NCBI GenBank assembly: GCA_021793235.1
Contig: JAJYTD010000006.1
Coordinates: 62,001-126,000, forward strand
Source: Actinomycetes bacterium
GTDB taxonomy: Bacteria > Actinomycetota > Actinomycetes > Streptosporangiales > Streptosporangiaceae
Direction: 5' to 3'
Length of the DNA: 64,000 nucleotides
Positions 7,651-16,267 of the stretch are shown in pieces (the stretch's first letter is position 1; every line of letters starts with the position of its first letter). The notes below the pieces were generated by a model, which searched no databases, was not told where the DNA came from, and saw only the letters and a program-made list of their open reading frames with translations. The translations under genes and the position numbers were made by a program.

Positions 7651-8625
7651 TCATTCGACCACGTCTTCGCGGGCCTCCCACGTATTGCACGCGGCCGGGT
7701 CCATGCGGTCCATGCCATGGGCCGTCCACATGCGGCCATTGTCCGGCGATCCGTGGGTGCGGTTGTCGGAGCCGTAGTCGCCGCGGCGCTCGGCGTCTTC
7801 GAGGATATTCGCCTGCTCTTCCGTGCCGATCGGGAAAGAGGACTCGGTCGCGCCGAGGAACGTTCCGCCCAGGCAGTTCGCCTGCAGTTCGCTGCGCCGG
7901 GTGAGGAGGTCCCGGGTAGGCCGGTCCGACTCCGCACCGCGTTTGCTGTGGAAGTAGCCCAGGATGCCGACCTCGCCCTGCACATGGTGGGCGTATTCGT
8001 GGCTGAGCAGGAAGGTGTAGGCCTCGGGATGCTCACTCTTGTCGGAGTTCGCGACGATGTCCTCGACGCCGAGATAGAGGCCTCCGTTGGCCTGGCAGTA
8101 GAAAGCGGCCGTTCCCTGGACGGGGTAGTTGCCGCACGGGCTCTGGCCGGCGGCATACCAGTAGATCCTGCTGGGGGGATCGAACTCCATCTCCGCGTCG
8201 GCGAACTGCTTGTTCCAGGCCTGGTCGAGGCAGTCGGTCATATCGTGCAGGAACTTCTCCATCGACGCCTCATCCTCGGGGTCGAGGGCGGGGGCCTTGC
8301 AGGTGACCTCGGTCATCTCCCCGGTGCTGTACAGGGGATTGTCGGTGAGGACCTCGGCACCGTCCTGCCCAGGAGAGGGATCCTGGCCCGGCACCGCGTC
8401 CGCCCCGGAGCCGCCGTCAGGGGCCGCGGGGGAGGACGGATCGAAGATCGCGGAGACACTCACGAAGCCGGCGAGGGCAATGGCCATGAGCCCGGTGGCG
8501 AGAACCATCGTCACGCCTATGCCCGGCCGCTGCCGCGGCCTGCCCGCGTAATCCGGCAGCGCGTAAGGAACGCGTTCCCGTGCGCGTCCCGATACGATCC
8601 GGGCGCCTGTGCTCCGTTCGGCCAT
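7651..8625 (-). CDS. Membrane-anchored neutral zinc metallopeptidase (YpfJ family), copy 1
   Basis: A 324-residue protein with the same plan as the following gene: cytoplasmic start, one membrane helix, acidic linker, then a YpfJ-type domain with HEYAHHVQ and SELQANCLGG. Shared features of the two copies are NPLY at the domain start, DCLD, the SPC...YP...FYC cysteine block, SELQANCL, THGS and ACNTW near the end. ATG 8625 is chosen over an upstream in-frame start because GGGGAGGTGG precedes it. The domain faces outward. Substrates are unknown for this family. Confidence 0.87.
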   Translation of the reverse strand: MAERSTGARIVSGRARERVPYALPDYAGRPRQRPGIGVTMVLATGLMAIALAGFVSVSAIFDPSSPAAPDGGSGADAVPGQDPSPGQDGAEVLTDNPLYSTGEMTEVTCKAPALDPEDEASMEKFLHDMTDCLDQAWNKQFADAEMEFDPPSRIYWYAAGQSPCGNYPVQGTAAFYCQANGGLYLGVEDIVANSDKSEHPEAYTFLLSHEYAHHVQGEVGILGYFHSKRGAESDRPTRDLLTRRSELQANCLGGTFLGATESSFPIGTEEQANILEDAERRGDYGSDNRTHGSPDNGRMWTAHGMDRMDPAACNTWEAREDVVE

Positions 8626-8798
8626 CGCGCCGTTCCACCTCCCCGATATTCGGCCCCGTGCGATAAGCGCAGTCTGCCGGTAGTTTCTCCCCGGCCTCAA
8701 CGATTATGGCGGTAACAGATGACATGCACTTTGTGCGGCCCCGAATGCGGCTCGGCCCGCCACCTCCCCGAGAAGTGGAACAGATAAGCTCTCACGCC

Positions 8799-10601
8799 AT
8801 GTGGTGGGTTCGTCTGGCACGGTCGGGCGCCGCGGCGGCGGCGTTCGCCGTTCTGCTCACATCCGTGCCCGCCGCCGCGGGGGGCGGTCCGGCGGCGGAA
8901 GCGGCCCCTGTCGCGTTCGGCTCCGCCAGCGCCACGCCGCAGACCCACTCGACCCTTCCCCGAGCGGACGAGGACGCCCCGACGACCAACGCCATCATGG
9001 TGGAACTCGATAGCGACGGGGTGCTGCACGCGGAGGAGACCATCAGCTTCGGCGGCACCGCGCCGGAGTACTTCACCCGCACCTTCTCGATCCGCGAGCC
9101 CTTCGACACCGACCACGACCGGCTCTATGAGGTCACGTCGATCACCGCGCGCGGTGCCGACGGCGCCGATGTCGGTGTCGCGACCGAGGAGCATGACGAC
9201 AGGCTCGACGTCCGCATCGATACGGTCGGAACCGAAACGGTCGTCCTCGACTACGAGGTGCGCGGTGCCCTGGACACCATGGACCAGACCGTCGAACTGG
9301 AGTGGACGGCGGTCGGCGGCTACAGCGCACCGGTCGCCGAAACCACGGTGATAGTCGATGCCGGCGTGCCCCCGATGGCGCTGTCCTGCACCGCGGGCGA
9401 AGCCCGCAGTTCGATCTATTGCACCTCCTCCGACATGGGCGGGCACCAGGCCGTCCTGGCCCGCTTCCTGCAGACCGACATGGACGTCGGGGACCGGCTC
9501 GCCATTGTCGTCGGCTACCCCGTCGGGGCCGCGAAGGGCGAGCCCATCCTCGACCGGAACTGGTCGATCACCTCCGCGTTCGCGATCACCCCGAAAACGG
9601 CGTCGGTGTTCGGACTGCTGCTCATCGTCCTGGTCGGCGGACTGATCGCGCTGATCCGCATCCGCGGCCGCGATGAGCGCGCGCTGCGCACAGTGGCGCG
9701 CGACGGTGATAGCGCTCCGCTTTCCACCGAAGACGGCGAATCCGGCGGCCTCCGTTTCCGGCCGCCCGACGACGTTCACCCCGGCCAGATCGGCACCCTC
9801 ATCGACGAGCAGGCCGACGTCGTGGACATCACAGCGACCATCGTCGACCTGGCCGTGCGGGGCCACCTCACCATTCGGGAACTGCCGCACACGCACTTCT
9901 CCGCCATCGACTGGCGGTTCGACAAGTGCCCGGGGCCGGTCGACGACACACTGCTGCCCTACGAACAGATGCTGCTCGACGCACTGTTCCACCAGTGGCA
10001 CCAAGTCAAGCTGTCCGAACTGGGGCGCAGCGACTTTCCGGCCCGGCTGTCCCAGGTCCGAGACGAGCTCTACCGCGACATGGTCCGGCTGAAGTGGTTC
10101 GCCAACCGCCCCAACCTGGAGCGCAACCGGTGGGCCACCGCCGGCATCGTGCTCACGGTGACCGGAGTGGTCCTCACCTGTCTGCTGGCCGCGTTCACCC
10201 AGGCGGCCTTCACCGGCCTGGCAGTGATCATCGCCGGGGCAGCGGTGACGGTCGGAGCGCAGTACATGCCGGCCAAGACCAGCCTGGGCAGCGTGGTCTT
10301 CGCGCATACTCTGGGGTTTCGCGCCTACCTGTTCAGCGCCGAAGCCGAGCACGTCCCCGAAGGGCACCGCGTCTTCCTGTTCTCCCGCTACCTGCCTTAC
10401 GCCATCATCTTCGACAACGTGGAGCGTTGGGCGAACATCCTGGCGGCAGCGGGTTCTGCAGAGCGCGAGGAGAATGGACTGTCCTGGTACGTGGGTCCCG
10501 AAGACTGGCGGATGGAGGACTTCGCCGACTCCATCAAGTCGTTCACACTGACGCTCACGGGTGTCATCTCCAACACCCGGCAGTTCCGCACCCTCGGCTG
10601 A
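8799..10601 (+). CDS. DUF2207 domain membrane protein
   Basis: A 600-residue protein: signal peptide (about residues 1-30), an extracytoplasmic beta-rich region of about 230 residues beginning with [16 protein letters not shown], a transmembrane helix near residue 270 ([13 protein letters not shown]), a cytoplasmic winged-helix-like region, a pair of membrane helices near 450-490, and a C-terminal soluble tail. This order is typical of DUF2207 (YciQ-like) proteins, whose role is unknown. ATG 8799 is chosen since the signal peptide starts there. It is divergent from the zinc peptidases and followed by dtd after 29 nt. Confidence 0.82.
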   Translation: MWWVRLARSGAAAAAFAVLLTSVPAAAGGGPAAEAAPVAFGSASATPQTHSTLPRADEDAPTTNAIMVELDSDGVLHAEETISFGGTAPEYFTRTFSIREPFDTDHDRLYEVTSITARGADGADVGVATEEHDDRLDVRIDTVGTETVVLDYEVRGALDTMDQTVELEWTAVGGYSAPVAETTVIVDAGVPPMALSCTAGEARSSIYCTSSDMGGHQAVLARFLQTDMDVGDRLAIVVGYPVGAAKGEPILDRNWSITSAFAITPKTASVFGLLLIVLVGGLIALIRIRGRDERALRTVARDGDSAPLSTEDGESGGLRFRPPDDVHPGQIGTLIDEQADVVDITATIVDLAVRGHLTIRELPHTHFSAIDWRFDKCPGPVDDTLLPYEQMLLDALFHQWHQVKLSELGRSDFPARLSQVRDELYRDMVRLKWFANRPNLERNRWATAGIVLTVTGVVLTCLLAAFTQAAFTGLAVIIAGAAVTVGAQYMPAKTSLGSVVFAHTLGFRAYLFSAEAEHVPEGHRVFLFSRYLPYAIIFDNVERWANILAAAGSAEREENGLSWYVGPEDWRMEDFADSIKSFTLTLTGVISNTRQFRTLG

Positions 10602-10630
10602 GGGCGACACAGGCTGATCAGGGGGAAGGT

Positions 10631-11056
10631 ATGCGAGCGGTCGTACAGCGGGTCGGGCACGCCTCGGTGACCGTCGAAGGAAAGACCACCGGCGAGATCA
10701 CCGGCCCGGGTCTCATGGCGCTTGTCGGAGCCACCCATACCGACACCGAGGTCCAGGCCCGGAGGCTCGCCGCCAAGATGTGGACGCTGCGGATCCTCGA
10801 AGGGGAGAAATCCTGCTCTGACATCGGCGCCCCGCTGCTCGTGGTCAGCCAGTTCACCCTTTACGGGGACGCCCGCAAGGGCCGCCGTCCCACCTGGCAG
10901 GCGGCCGCGCCCGGTCCCATCGCAGAGCCCCTGGTGGACGCCGTCGTCAACGAGCTCCGCGCCCTGGGCGCCCATGTCGAGACCGGTGTGTTCGGGGCCC
11001 AGATGTCGGTCTCGCTCACCAATGAGGGGCCGTTCACCGTGATCCTGGAGGTGTGA
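10631..11056 (+). CDS. dtd: D-aminoacyl-tRNA deacylase
   Basis: The 141-residue product matches DTD in length and motifs: MRAVVQRV at the start, SQFTLYGD near residues 73-80, and NEGPFT (the NxGPxT motif) near the C-terminus. The enzyme releases D-amino acids from wrongly charged tRNA, and also glycine from tRNA-Ala. ATG 10631 has GGGGGAAGG directly upstream. Confidence 0.96.
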   Translation: MRAVVQRVGHASVTVEGKTTGEITGPGLMALVGATHTDTEVQARRLAAKMWTLRILEGEKSCSDIGAPLLVVSQFTLYGDARKGRRPTWQAAAPGPIAEPLVDAVVNELRALGAHVETGVFGAQMSVSLTNEGPFTVILEV

Positions 11057-11154
11057 CACAGGCGGCCACCTGGAAGACCGGGCGGCCCCGCGTTCGTCCG
11101 CGATTTCCTCCACGAGTACGCCCGGCTCTGCACATAGCCCGCTGATCTTGAACT

Positions 11155-11222
11155 CGCGCCGATCTCGGGCAAACCGCCCTCTCACGCGCCGTTGAGAGGG
11201 AAGTCGTCCCGAGATCGGCGCG
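11155..11222. terminator. Long two-stem hairpin between convergent genes (bidirectional terminator candidate)
   Basis: A 15-bp perfect outer stem (CGCGCCGATCTCGGG at 11155-11169 with its complement at 11208-11222) encloses a second 8-bp stem (CCCTCTCA/TGAGAGGG). GGGTTTTGTC follows on the plus strand. It lies between the ends of dtd (plus) and the DUF397 gene (minus), so it could stop transcription from both sides. Confidence 0.6.
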
Positions 11223-11229
11223 GGTTTTG

Positions 11230-11418
11230 TCAGAGGGTGTCGTGCTTGGCGGCGGCGAGGAAGGCCCGCCACTCGGGGGCCGGTAGAGAAAGGTATCCGG
11301 CCGTAGGGTTTTTGGAGTTCTGGATGCCCAGACCAGAGGGTAGCTCAGCGACTTCCACACACTCCCCGTGTGATCTGCTGTAGCTGGATTTCTTCCATTC
11401 CATGTGGTCAGTGGTCAT
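11230..11418 (-). CDS. DUF397 domain small protein
   Basis: A 62-residue protein. WKKSSYS near the N-terminus and ECVEVAEL with a C-terminal WRAFLAAAK are the DUF397 signature. Such proteins usually pair with an XRE-type regulator in actinomycetes. Here the start codon overlaps the stop of a GntR/UTRA gene (ATGA, 11415-11418), so a GntR partner replaces the usual one. The function is unproved; DUF397 proteins are thought to act with, or modulate, their partner regulator. Confidence 0.88.
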   Translation of the reverse strand: MTTDHMEWKKSSYSRSHGECVEVAELPSGLGIQNSKNPTAGYLSLPAPEWRAFLAAAKHDTL

Positions 11419-12161
11419 GTGGGTTCTCCCACTTGAGGTTCCAGCAGATAGTCGTTGGTGACAGCGTGGCGCGGTGGTGCCACGAATTCGTAGTACTCGA
11501 TGGGGCCGGTGCTGTCACTCCACACGCAGGTTCCCGCGAGCACCGCTGCGCCATCGCTGATCTCCAAGGCTGCGGCTTCTCTGGAGTCGGCCACGCGGCC
11601 TTCGAAGTAGTCGCGGCCGTGGGTGGCGTATCGGCCGGTGCGTTCTCCGATGAGGTGCAAAATGTTGGGGATCGGGTTGGTTTCCAGCAGCTCTGGCACA
11701 TCTGCGGAGAAGGACACCGGAAGCCAGCTCACCGAGAGTCGGTAGGGACGGTCCTCCCGGTAGGTGATGGCCTGGCGTCTGATCACCGTCATGTTCAAAG
11801 CATCAGCGTTGATCCCCAGAGCCGCTCCGATACTGGGAAGCATGGGGACGATTCCGACTTCGTTAACGTCGACGGTGTCGTGGTCGGGAGGCGTGAGGCG
11901 CCGGACCCGCTCCGCCGGGGCGGGTAGAGCGCGGTGCCCCAGGACGGTGGTGCCCTGCTGGGTGGTGTGGAGGAGCCCTTCTCCGCGCAGTTGTCTGACT
12001 GCCTTGTGCGCGGTGCCGGGAGAGACCGAGAACTTCTCCGCCATCTCAGTCACTGTGGGCAGGCGGGCGCCCTCGCGTAGTGCGCCGGTGGCGATGAGGT
12101 CACGGTAGTAATCAGCGATCTGCGCGTAGGGCGGGCTTGGTCGCTGGATCTCAGGGGTCAT
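11415..12161 (-). CDS. GntR family regulator with UTRA effector domain
   Basis: A 248-residue protein: N-terminal winged helix (YAQIADYYRDLIATGALREGARLPTVTEMAEKF with SPGTAHKAVRQL as recognition helix, residues about 10-55), then a UTRA ligand-binding domain (about 90-235). ATG 12161 is chosen at the family start, with AAGAAAG upstream. It overlaps the DUF397 start by 4 nt, so the two are one operon. It faces a RsbW-like ATPase gene across a gap holding a 32-bp palindrome that is the best candidate for its operator. The effector is unknown. Confidence 0.9.
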   Translation of the reverse strand: MTPEIQRPSPPYAQIADYYRDLIATGALREGARLPTVTEMAEKFSVSPGTAHKAVRQLRGEGLLHTTQQGTTVLGHRALPAPAERVRRLTPPDHDTVDVNEVGIVPMLPSIGAALGINADALNMTVIRRQAITYREDRPYRLSVSWLPVSFSADVPELLETNPIPNILHLIGERTGRYATHGRDYFEGRVADSREAAALEISDGAAVLAGTCVWSDSTGPIEYYEFVAPPRHAVTNDYLLEPQVGEPT

Positions 12162-12214
12162 GGCTTCTTTCTTATCCCATATATGCGTGCTGGACCGCGG
12201 ATGGCAACGGCCGC

Positions 12215-12246
12215 CTGTGGATAGAACAGCACTGTTCTGTCCACAG
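12215..12246. promoter_or_regulatory. 32-bp near-perfect palindrome (candidate GntR operator)
   Basis: CTGTGGATAGAACAG and CTGTTCTGTCCACAG are 15-bp arms with one mismatch and a 2-bp centre. It lies midway between the GntR gene and the divergent ATPase gene, about 50 bp from the first and 95 bp from the second. An ATATATGCGGTATATATAT stretch near 12274-12292 and a related ATATATGCG near 12179-12187 are possible promoter or secondary operator sequences. Confidence 0.55.
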
Positions 12247-12342
12247 ACTCTCTGTGTTCTCCCTCCACACAGACTATATATGCGGTATATATATGGCACG
12301 TTAAGACTCGCCTGAAGCGAGCTGACCCTATGGGAGTGCCTT

Positions 12343-12833
12343 GTGTCTGTAATGTCTGCTTTCTCTTTGGTGCGGTGGGAGCCGCGGATCTACCGCGGGT
12401 CGCTGGAACTGGCGGGCCGGGTCCGCGGCCATGTACGCCACGACCTGGCCGGCTTCCCACCCGAACTGGCCGCCGACGTGGAACTGTGCGCCTCAGAACT
12501 CTTCGCCAACGCCGTCGAATACACCGCCTCCGGCAGCGAGGGCGGCGAAGTGGTGCGCTCGCTGCGCCTGCCCAAGACCGACCGCCTGCGCATCGAGGTC
12601 ACCGACGCAGGGTTCACCCACACCCGCCCCGCCATCCCCCACCTCACCGGCACCGACTGGTTCAAAAGCGAGCGCCACCGCGGCCTGCTGATGATCTCCG
12701 CCCTGGCCCTGGACTGGGGCTTTCACCCGGTGATCGACCATCCCGGCTCAACCTGGGCCTGGTGGTCTGGGCTGACTTCGCTGTTGCGCCCGACCAGGTC
12801 CCCGCCCTGCCCCGCTTCGTCCACACCCACTGA
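12343..12833 (+). CDS. RsbW-like ATP-binding protein, probably frameshifted near its 3' end
   Basis: Residues 1-135 form a small GHKL ATPase of the anti-sigma/regulator type: ELCASELFANAVEYT (N-box, about 46-60) and RGLLMISALALDWG near 110-123. GTG 12343 has GGGAG 7 nt upstream. After about 12723-12756 the codon pattern switches: the starting frame runs into a Pro/Thr/Ser-rich translation that would continue to 13320 and overlap two other genes, while the +2 frame reads GLVVWADFAVAPDQVPALP with strong actinobacterial codon use and stops at 12833. I take 12833 as the real end, which needs a frameshift (mutation or sequencing error). It is divergent from the GntR/DUF397 operon. Confidence 0.65.
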
Positions 12834-12902
12834 ACCGACCGAGAAGACTGCATCCCCGCAGCCGATCCGCCCCCGCAACAAACAAGAAACAGGAGTACCG
12901 CC

Positions 12903-13163
12903 ATGCCTGGTACCGATACCGACCGTGCCCACACCACCACCCCAGCCTCCGCCACCTCGAAACCCGCCGCCCCCGCCGACACCGATCCTTGGAACGCCGA
13001 ACTCGCCACCCTCATCCGCCGACTCGCCACCCACCACCACCCCCCACTGCCCCTTCCCCGACCCCGCACCACCCCGCGCCCACGCCCCTACACAACCCCG
13101 CCGCCCCCACCCCAGATCCCCAACCCCCGACCGCCCTCCTCCCACCCGGATAGGCCGGGATAG
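12903..13163 (+). CDS. Small proline/threonine-rich hypothetical protein
   Basis: An 86-residue product beginning 69 nt after the ATPase. ACAGGAG lies 7 nt before ATG 12903. The middle (DPWNAELATLIRRLATHHH, about 28-46) could form a helix; the rest is Pro-rich and probably disordered. The initiation site supports it, but its composition could arise by chance in very GC-rich DNA. No family was recognised. Confidence 0.4.
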   Translation: MPGTDTDRAHTTTPASATSKPAAPADTDPWNAELATLIRRLATHHHPPLPLPRPRTTPRPRPYTTPPPPPQIPNPRPPSSHPDRPG

Positions 13164-13202
13164 CGGGACAGGCGGCCGAGCCCTTCAGGGAGCAGGGGCA
13201 CG

Positions 13203-13246
13203 AAAAAAGAGCCCCGGCGGTCAGCGGGATCCATCCGCGCCGGGGC
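13203..13246 (-). terminator. Rho-independent terminator of the regX3 operon
   Basis: CGCCGGGGC (13238-13246) pairs with GCCCCGGCG (13211-13219). On the minus strand the stem is followed by a run of six T (13203-13208). It lies about 30 bp past the response-regulator stop at 13274. Confidence 0.8.
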
Positions 13247-13273
13247 CCATCCCGATCTCGGTGGGTCGATGTG

Positions 13274-13963
13274 TCACTCGGCCGTGGGCTCGAACTTGTA
13301 GCCGAGTCCGCGCACCGTGACGATGAACTGGGGATTGCCCGGGTCGCTCTCGATCTTGGCGCGCAACCGTTTGACGTGGACGTCGAGGGTCTTGGTATCG
13401 CCCACGTAGTCGGCGCCCCACACCCGGTCGATGAGCTGCATCCGGGTGAGCACTCGGCCGGCATTGCGGAGCAGGACCTCAAGGAGCTCGAACTCTTTGA
13501 GCGGGAGCTGGATGTTCTCGCCGCGCACCGTCACCACGTGCCGCTCCACGTCCATGCGGACGGGGCCGGCCTCCAGCGCGGTGGGCAGCAGGGTTTCGTC
13601 CTCGCCGCGCCTGCGCAGCACCGCGCGGATGCGGGCCACGAGTTCCCGCGAGGAGAACGGCTTGGTCACATAGTCGTCCGCGCCCAGCTCCAGGCCGACG
13701 ACCTTGTCGATCTCGCTGTCCTTGGCCGTCAGCATGATGACGGGAACATTGGACTTCTGCCGCAGCGTCCGGCAGACCTCGGTGCCCGGCAGGCCGGGGA
13801 GCATCAGGTCGAGCAGCACCAGGTCGGCCCCAGTGCGGTCGAACGTCTCCAATGCCACCGTTCCGGTCGGTGCCACCGCGACCTCGAACCCTTCCTTGCG
13901 CAGCATGTACGACAGGGCATCGCTGTAGGATTCCTCGTCCTCAACGACGAGTACACGCGTCAC
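13274..13963 (-). CDS. regX3: OmpR-family response regulator RegX3/PhoP
   Basis: A 229-residue regulator. The receiver domain has the acidic pocket EDE at 8-10, phospho-acceptor Asp near 52 (LLDLMLPG) and the conserved Lys in VTKPF. The C-terminal winged helix includes LPLKEFELLEVLLRNAGRVLTR and DVHVKRLRAKIE. It controls phosphate-limitation genes in relatives. It overlaps the sensor kinase gene by 4 nt (ATGA) and that operon is divergent from phoU, the classic senX3-regX3/phoU arrangement (called phoR-phoP in Streptomyces). Confidence 0.92.
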   Translation of the reverse strand: MTRVLVVEDEESYSDALSYMLRKEGFEVAVAPTGTVALETFDRTGADLVLLDLMLPGLPGTEVCRTLRQKSNVPVIMLTAKDSEIDKVVGLELGADDYVTKPFSSRELVARIRAVLRRRGEDETLLPTALEAGPVRMDVERHVVTVRGENIQLPLKEFELLEVLLRNAGRVLTRMQLIDRVWGADYVGDTKTLDVHVKRLRAKIESDPGNPQFIVTVRGLGYKFEPTAE

Positions 13964-15138
13964 TGTGCCGCCTCCTGGTTGCTGTTCTCACCGGAGCTCT
14001 GTCGCTCCCGTGTCCGCGGTCGGGGCAGACGCAATGTGAACGTCGACCCCGACCCCTCATTGCTCCACACGGTCACTTCCCCACGGTGGTGGGTCATGAT
14101 GTGTTTGACGATCGCCAGGCCGAGGCCGGTGCCTCCGGTGGCCCGGCTTCGAGCGGCGTCTACACGGTAGAACCGCTCGAAGATCCGTTCCAGGTCCTGT
14201 GCTGGTATGCCGATCCCCTGGTCCGCGACGCTGATCTCCACCGCTGTGTCGGTGACTTCGGCTGACACGGATACGCGGGTGCGCTCCGGGCTGTAGGCAA
14301 CGGCGTTGGCCACCAGATTACGCAAGGCTGTGGCCAGCAGTCCTTCGTCGCCCATAACGGTGATTTCCTTGGTGCCGCTGGAGACGAGCTCGATCTCCTT
14401 GGCGTCGGCCGCCATGCCCACCGCGTCGAGCGCCTCCTCGACCACGGTCTCGACGGAGACCCTGTCGGGCTCGGCCATCGGCTCGGCCCCCTGGATCCGC
14501 GAGAGCGTGATCAGCTCCTGGATGACGCTGGTCAGCCGCGCGGCCTCGTGCTGCATACGCGCGGTGAAGCGGCGCACCGCCTCTGGATCGTCGCTGGCGT
14601 CGGCGATGGTCTCGGCGAGTAGCGACAACGCGCCTACAGGGGTCTTAAGCTCGTGACTGATGTTCGCGACGAAGTCGCGGCGCACCGCCTCGACGCGTCG
14701 GCGCTCGGTCTGGTCCTCGGCGAGGACCAGGACGAGCCCGGTGCCGCCGAGCGGAGCGACCCGTACAGCGAAGGAGGTCGCATCAGGGCCGAACTTGCGG
14801 ACCGCCACCTCGATCTCGGTCTCGCGGATCACGCCGTCGCGGCGGACCTGGCGGGCCAGGGCCAAAAGATCGCCGATAACGAGCTCCTCGCCGCGTACGA
14901 GGCCGTACGCACGCGCGGCGGAACTGGCCCGGAGCACCCGGTCGGCAGGATCGAGCACCACCGCTGAGGAGGGGAGTGCCGCTAGGACCTCGGCGATTCC
15001 AGAGGGCAGCTCGGAACCGAGGGGCGGTTCGGGGGTGCGGCCGCGGTCCGCCTCGCTGACCCGAAATGCCAGGCCGGCCGCGACCCCCGTGATGAGTCCG
15101 ACGATCCCCGCGATCGTGGCCAGCAGTTCTCCTTGCAC
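13960..15138 (-). CDS. senX3: Phosphate-sensing histidine kinase SenX3/PhoR
   Basis: A 392-residue kinase: one N-terminal membrane helix (about residues 6-26), a PAS-like sensor (about 45-145), the HisKA motif VANISHELKTPVGA with phospho-acceptor His162, and a C-terminal ATPase domain with an N-box (LRNLVANAVAYSP) and G-boxes (DQGIGIP, GTGLGLAIVKHI). It phosphorylates RegX3, and PhoU normally restrains it when phosphate is plentiful. The gap before phoU holds a PHO-box-like repeat that may serve both promoters. Confidence 0.92.
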   Translation of the reverse strand: MQGELLATIAGIVGLITGVAAGLAFRVSEADRGRTPEPPLGSELPSGIAEVLAALPSSAVVLDPADRVLRASSAARAYGLVRGEELVIGDLLALARQVRRDGVIRETEIEVAVRKFGPDATSFAVRVAPLGGTGLVLVLAEDQTERRRVEAVRRDFVANISHELKTPVGALSLLAETIADASDDPEAVRRFTARMQHEAARLTSVIQELITLSRIQGAEPMAEPDRVSVETVVEEALDAVGMAADAKEIELVSSGTKEITVMGDEGLLATALRNLVANAVAYSPERTRVSVSAEVTDTAVEISVADQGIGIPAQDLERIFERFYRVDAARSRATGGTGLGLAIVKHIMTHHRGEVTVWSNEGSGSTFTLRLPRPRTRERQSSGENSNQEAAQ

Positions 15139-15186
15139 GCTTCGATCGTAAGCGGCGAATGCCCGCTTTTACCCGGCTGACCACGG

Positions 15187-15220
15187 GTTACCACCGAGGT
15201 TCGGCAACTGTTCACCGATG
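15187..15220 (+). promoter_or_regulatory. PHO-box-like direct repeats
   Basis: Three 11-mers start with GTT: GTTACCACCGA (15187), GTTCGGCAACT (15199) and GTTCACCGATG (15210), spaced 12 and 11 bp. The last matches the GTTCACC core of actinobacterial PhoP/RegX3 boxes. The position between senX3 and phoU fits autoregulation. Confidence 0.65.
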
Positions 15221-15261
15221 TGTACGAATTGATTCAGCTCCGACCTGGGACGATGTGAACT

Positions 15262-15924
15262 ATGCGCGACACATACCATGAGGACCTCGATGCCCTCAGC
15301 CGCCGCCTCGTTGAAATGACGAGATTGGCCCGGCACGCCGTCGCCCGCGCGACAACCGCGTTGCTCGACGCCGACCTCAATGCCGCTCAGGAGGTGATCT
15401 CGGGGGACGCGGCGATCAACGAGCTGAACGACGAGATCGAGGCCAGCGCGTTCGATCTGATGGCCCGCCAGCAGCCGGTGGCCACGGACCTGCGCACCAT
15501 CATCACCTCACTGCACATGGCGGGCGACTTGGAGCGCATGGGCGACCACGCCGTGCACATCGCGAAGATCGCCCGGCGTCGGCACCCCGATTCCGCTATC
15601 CCGGCCGAGCTGCGGTCAACTGTGCTGGAGATGGGCCACCAGGCCGAACTGCTGGTCATCAAGGCCGGCGAGGTCATCAGCGACCGCGACCCCGACACCG
15701 CGCTTGAGCTGGACTCCGACGACGACCGGATGGACCGGCTGCGCCGCAAGCTCCTCAAGCGGATCCTCGGCCCGGACTGGGAGCACGGTGTGGAGGCGAC
15801 CATGGACGTCACCCTTGCCGGGCGGTTCTATGAGCGCTTCGGTGACCATGCGGTGCACGTGGCGGACAATCTTGTCTACATGGTCACAGGAGAGAAGCCG
15901 AAGGACTACGAGCCGGAGGACTGA
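15262..15924 (+). CDS. phoU: Phosphate transport system regulator PhoU
   Basis: A 220-residue all-helical protein made of two PhoU repeats. The metal-binding signatures GDLERMGDHAVHIAKIA (about residues 92-108) and RFYERFGDHAVHVADNLVYM (about 188-207) are both complete. PhoU links the Pst transporter to the SenX3 kinase. ATG 15262 begins directly at the family start (MRDTYHEDLDAL). It is divergent from senX3/regX3. Confidence 0.95.
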   Translation: MRDTYHEDLDALSRRLVEMTRLARHAVARATTALLDADLNAAQEVISGDAAINELNDEIEASAFDLMARQQPVATDLRTIITSLHMAGDLERMGDHAVHIAKIARRRHPDSAIPAELRSTVLEMGHQAELLVIKAGEVISDRDPDTALELDSDDDRMDRLRRKLLKRILGPDWEHGVEATMDVTLAGRFYERFGDHAVHVADNLVYMVTGEKPKDYEPED

Positions 15925-16267
15925 GAAGAACGCGGGCGCTAGTGAGTGAGGAACATCACGTGTAGTGATCTCACTGCGCGGTCGACGGACCGCCGGATAA
16001 GGGGCGGAGCGGGTCTTCGCTCCTTATCCCGCGGGGGAGAAGCGTTGTTGGAGCAGCGCGGAGATCATCACTCTACGTGCCGGATCCTCGGGCGCGGCGA
16101 TCGGAAGAACGTCCTCCCAGAACGGTTTCCATCCCCGGGGGAAGCACCTCCCCCGCACTTTGTCAAGGCTTGAAATATGGCACTGACCTGCACCGACGTA
16201 AACCCAATAGGTATGTAAAGGCGCGGATTCGTGGTACCCTTGTAGTAGCGGAAGGGGTACTTGTCAC
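15925..16267. other. Non-coding gap between phoU and carD
   Basis: There is no convincing gene in 343 bp. An imperfect hairpin at 15995-16029 (GGATAAG...CTTATCC with an inner GAGC/GCTC) may end phoU transcription, but no T-run follows. The last 100 bp is AT-richer than its surroundings and should hold the carD promoter. Confidence 0.6.

Noticed and set aside
12834-13320. C-terminal extension of the RsbW-like ATPase to 325 residues
   Set aside because: The extension is Pro/Ser/Thr-rich with poor codon pattern and overlaps another gene with its own ribosome-binding site and the end of regX3.
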